A stretch of DNA of 6,602 nucleotides from assembly GCA_937916345.1 (NCBI GenBank), contig CALFUE010000123.1, positions 1-6,602 on the forward strand. Reading direction: 5' to 3'. Positions 5,702 to 6,602 of the stretch are shown here, piece after piece (the first letter of the stretch is position 1; each line of letters starts with the position of its first letter). A program made the translations under genes and the position numbers. Origin of the DNA: an uncultured bacterium. GTDB taxonomy: Bacteria > Bacillota > Clostridia > Lachnospirales > Lachnospiraceae. The notes under the pieces were generated by a model. That model saw only the letters and a list, made by a program, of their open reading frames with translations, made no database searches and was not told the DNA's origin.

Positions 5702-6152
5702 GACCAAAAAAATCATTTTGACGAAGTGCCTCGTAGAGCATGATAGCTACTGAATTGGAAAGGTTCAGAGACCTTTCTCCATCTGACATAGGAATACGAA
5801 TACATCTGCTGGAATTACTATAGAGAAGTACTTCAGGAATCCCCCTGCTCTCCGGTCCAAAAACCAGATAATCATCCATGCTATATTGTACATCTGAATA
5901 CTTTCTGCCAGCTTTGGTAGTGGCAAAAAAACAATTCGCCCCGGGATGCTTCTCTATAAAGTCCTGCCAATTCAGATATCTCGTAACATTGACACGATCC
6001 CAATAATCCATGCCGCTGCGCTTGATATACCTGTCTGTCAAACGAAATCCCAGAGGTTCAATCAGATGCAGACTGCTGTTTGTTGCTACGCATGTTCTTC
6101 CTATGTTCCCTGTATTCGCGGGTATCTCAGGTTCATATAATACAATATTCAT
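5673..6152 (-). CDS. trmL: tRNA (cytidine/uridine-34) 2'-O-methyltransferase TrmL
   Basis: TrmL (YibK type) is a SPOUT-fold dimer that uses S-adenosylmethionine to methylate the ribose of the wobble base 34, in E. coli in two tRNA-Leu species. The 159 residues match the family's ~155-160. The N-terminus MNIVLYEPEIPANTGNIGRT carries the invariant NTGNIGR motif 1. YLVFGPESRGIPEVLL is motif 2, and RIPMSDGERSLNLSNSVAIMLYEAL is motif 3, which builds the SAM-binding knot. The start at 6152 is fixed by this N-terminus. No SD precedes it, and a promoter-like pair lies so close that the mRNA may be nearly leaderless. Codons are more AT-rich than in the operon to the left. Its last codons hold the promoter of tRNA-Met, so trmL transcripts could also run into that tRNA. 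The substrate in this organism is inferred from family only. Confidence 0.93.
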   Translation of the reverse strand: MNIVLYEPEIPANTGNIGRTCVATNSSLHLIEPLGFRLTDRYIKRSGMDYWDRVNVTRYLNWQDFIEKHPGANCFFATTKAGRKYSDVQYSMDDYLVFGPESRGIPEVLLYSNSSRCIRIPMSDGERSLNLSNSVAIMLYEALRQNDFFGLDFCEDGIV

Positions 6153-6158
6153 GCTGCG

Positions 6159-6187
6159 ATTCTATCGTATTATTTCTTTTCAGACAA
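6159..6187 (-). promoter_or_regulatory. Candidate trmL promoter giving a very short or no leader
   Basis: On the minus strand TTGTCT (6182-6187) and TAGAAT (6159-6164) are 17 bases apart. Only 6 bases separate the -10 from the trmL ATG, so transcription would begin at or next to the start codon. The gene has no SD, which agrees. The match is moderate (4/6 and 5/6), and another pair further upstream, TTGTTT with TAAAGT 16 bases apart, is a rival. Confidence 0.35.
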
Positions 6188-6243
6188 GACTTTATCCGGG
6201 TACAAAAAGAAAACAAACAATTTCATTTCCCGTAATTGAAAAA

Positions 6244-6261
6244 ATACACATTATGGTGTAT
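6244..6261. repeat. Inverted repeat upstream of the ABC-F promoter (possible operator)
   Basis: ATACAC (6244-6249) and GTGTAT (6256-6261) are perfect complements around the six bases ATTATG. The element sits just upstream of the -35 region of the ABC-F gene, in the divergent spacer. Its length suits a dimeric repressor site, but a 6-bp repeat in AT-rich DNA can arise by chance. Confidence 0.3.
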
Positions 6262-6286
6262 CATGATTATTCGGTTACAGAATTAT

Positions 6287-6310
6287 TATAATATCTTCTT
6301 TGTCGTGGAG
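6287..6310 (+). promoter_or_regulatory. -10 element and SD of the ABC-F gene
   Basis: TATAAT (6287-6292) is a perfect -10. The best placed -35 (TGATTA, 6264-6269, 17 bases upstream) is weak. A start point near 6299 gives a leader of about 19 bases that contains the SD GGAG (6307-6310), 7 bases before the ATG. Such a short leader leaves no room for the attenuator that precedes many antibiotic-inducible ABC-F genes. Confidence 0.5.
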
Positions 6311-6317
6311 TTTAGTT

Positions 6318-6602
6318 ATGATTCAAGCATCCAATGTAACACTTCGAATTGGTAAGAAAGCCCTTTTTGAAGATGTAAATATCAAATTCACCGAAGGCAA
6401 TTGTTATGGACTGATAGGCGCAAACGGCGCAGGAAAGTCTACCTTTCTTAAGATACTCTCCGGAGAGCTTGAGCCAACCAACGGAGATATTATTATAACA
6501 CCCGGTCAGAGGCTGTCCGTTCTGGAGCAGGATCATTTTAAATATGATGAAAATACCGTAATTGATACAGTAATAATGGGCAACAAGCGACTCTATGATA
6601 TA
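6318..6602 (+). CDS. ABC-F family ATPase, N-terminal part (cut by window end)
   Basis: ABC-F proteins are soluble twin ATPases without membrane domains that act on the ribosome, either as translation factors or in antibiotic protection. The 95 visible residues begin MIQASNVTLRIGKKALFEDV and carry the Walker A motif GANGAGKST (residues ~34-42), preceded by the typical NCYGLI strand. SGELEPTNGDI and PGQRLSVLEQDHF (the Q-loop region) follow, then VIDTVIMGNKRLYDI. The last stretch is characteristic of the YbiT/YkpA branch rather than of resistance-type proteins such as Vga or Msr, so a housekeeping translation role is more likely. The signature motif, Walker B and second ATPase domain lie outside the window. 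ATG 6318 is supported by GGAG at 6307-6310. The gene is divergent from trmL across a 165-bp spacer. Confidence 0.9.
   Translation, partial: MIQASNVTLRIGKKALFEDVNIKFTEGNCYGLIGANGAGKSTFLKILSGELEPTNGDIIITPGQRLSVLEQDHFKYDENTVIDTVIMGNKRLYDI

Noticed and set aside
6010..6291. 93-codon plus-strand frame antisense to the start of trmL
   Set aside because: No family resemblance and no SD; trmL on the other strand has all three SPOUT motifs.
6318..6602. Antibiotic-resistance ABC-F (Vga/Msr/OptrA type)
   Set aside because: The visible N-terminus fits the YbiT/YkpA branch better, and the leader is too short for the usual attenuator; the discriminating interdomain linker is outside the window.

Overview
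From about base 215 onward the window reads like Clostridia, most likely a Lachnospiraceae-type Bacillota genome. The proteins resemble that family, the genes carry strong AGGAG-type ribosome binding sites, and they are packed with overlaps. The first ~200 bases do not fit. They encode the C-terminus of a threonyl-tRNA synthetase of Bacteroidota type, followed by an A-rich leader with no Shine-Dalgarno sequence, and run straight into a ruvB that has lost everything but its last ~85 conserved residues. The simplest reading is a chimeric join (assembly artefact or, less likely, a real rearrangement) near 210-235.

Bases 215-5469 are one tightly coupled plus-strand operon: ruvB 3' fragment, zapA, a single ORF joining a SEDS glycosyltransferase (FtsW/RodA family) to a class B penicillin-binding transpeptidase, a Y-family translesion DNA polymerase, and a small YolD-like protein. 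Successive genes overlap by 8 and 29 bases, are separated by 1 base, then overlap by 4. Branch migration, Z-ring assembly, septal or elongation wall synthesis and lesion bypass could therefore share one transcript. No promoter is visible because the 5' end of the operon is missing.

Bases 5470-5670 are a short, structured convergence zone. It holds a minus-strand elongator tRNA-Met (CAU), a second 23-bp copy of that tRNA's 3' end 87 bp away, a perfect 11-bp hairpin beside that copy, and a 6-bp palindrome. This looks like an att-type duplication or a tRNA remnant.

Bases 5673-6602 are more AT-rich by eye. A minus-strand trmL (tRNA wobble 2'-O-methyltransferase) has the tRNA-Met promoter embedded in its last codons. 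After a 165-bp divergent intergenic region comes the start of a plus-strand ABC-F ATPase, cut by the window end.

I see no CRISPR array, transposase or defence cassette. The most notable items are the in-frame SEDS-PBP fusion with an out-of-frame SD/ATG and T7 run at its joint, the tRNA 3'-end duplication, and the taxonomically mixed left end.
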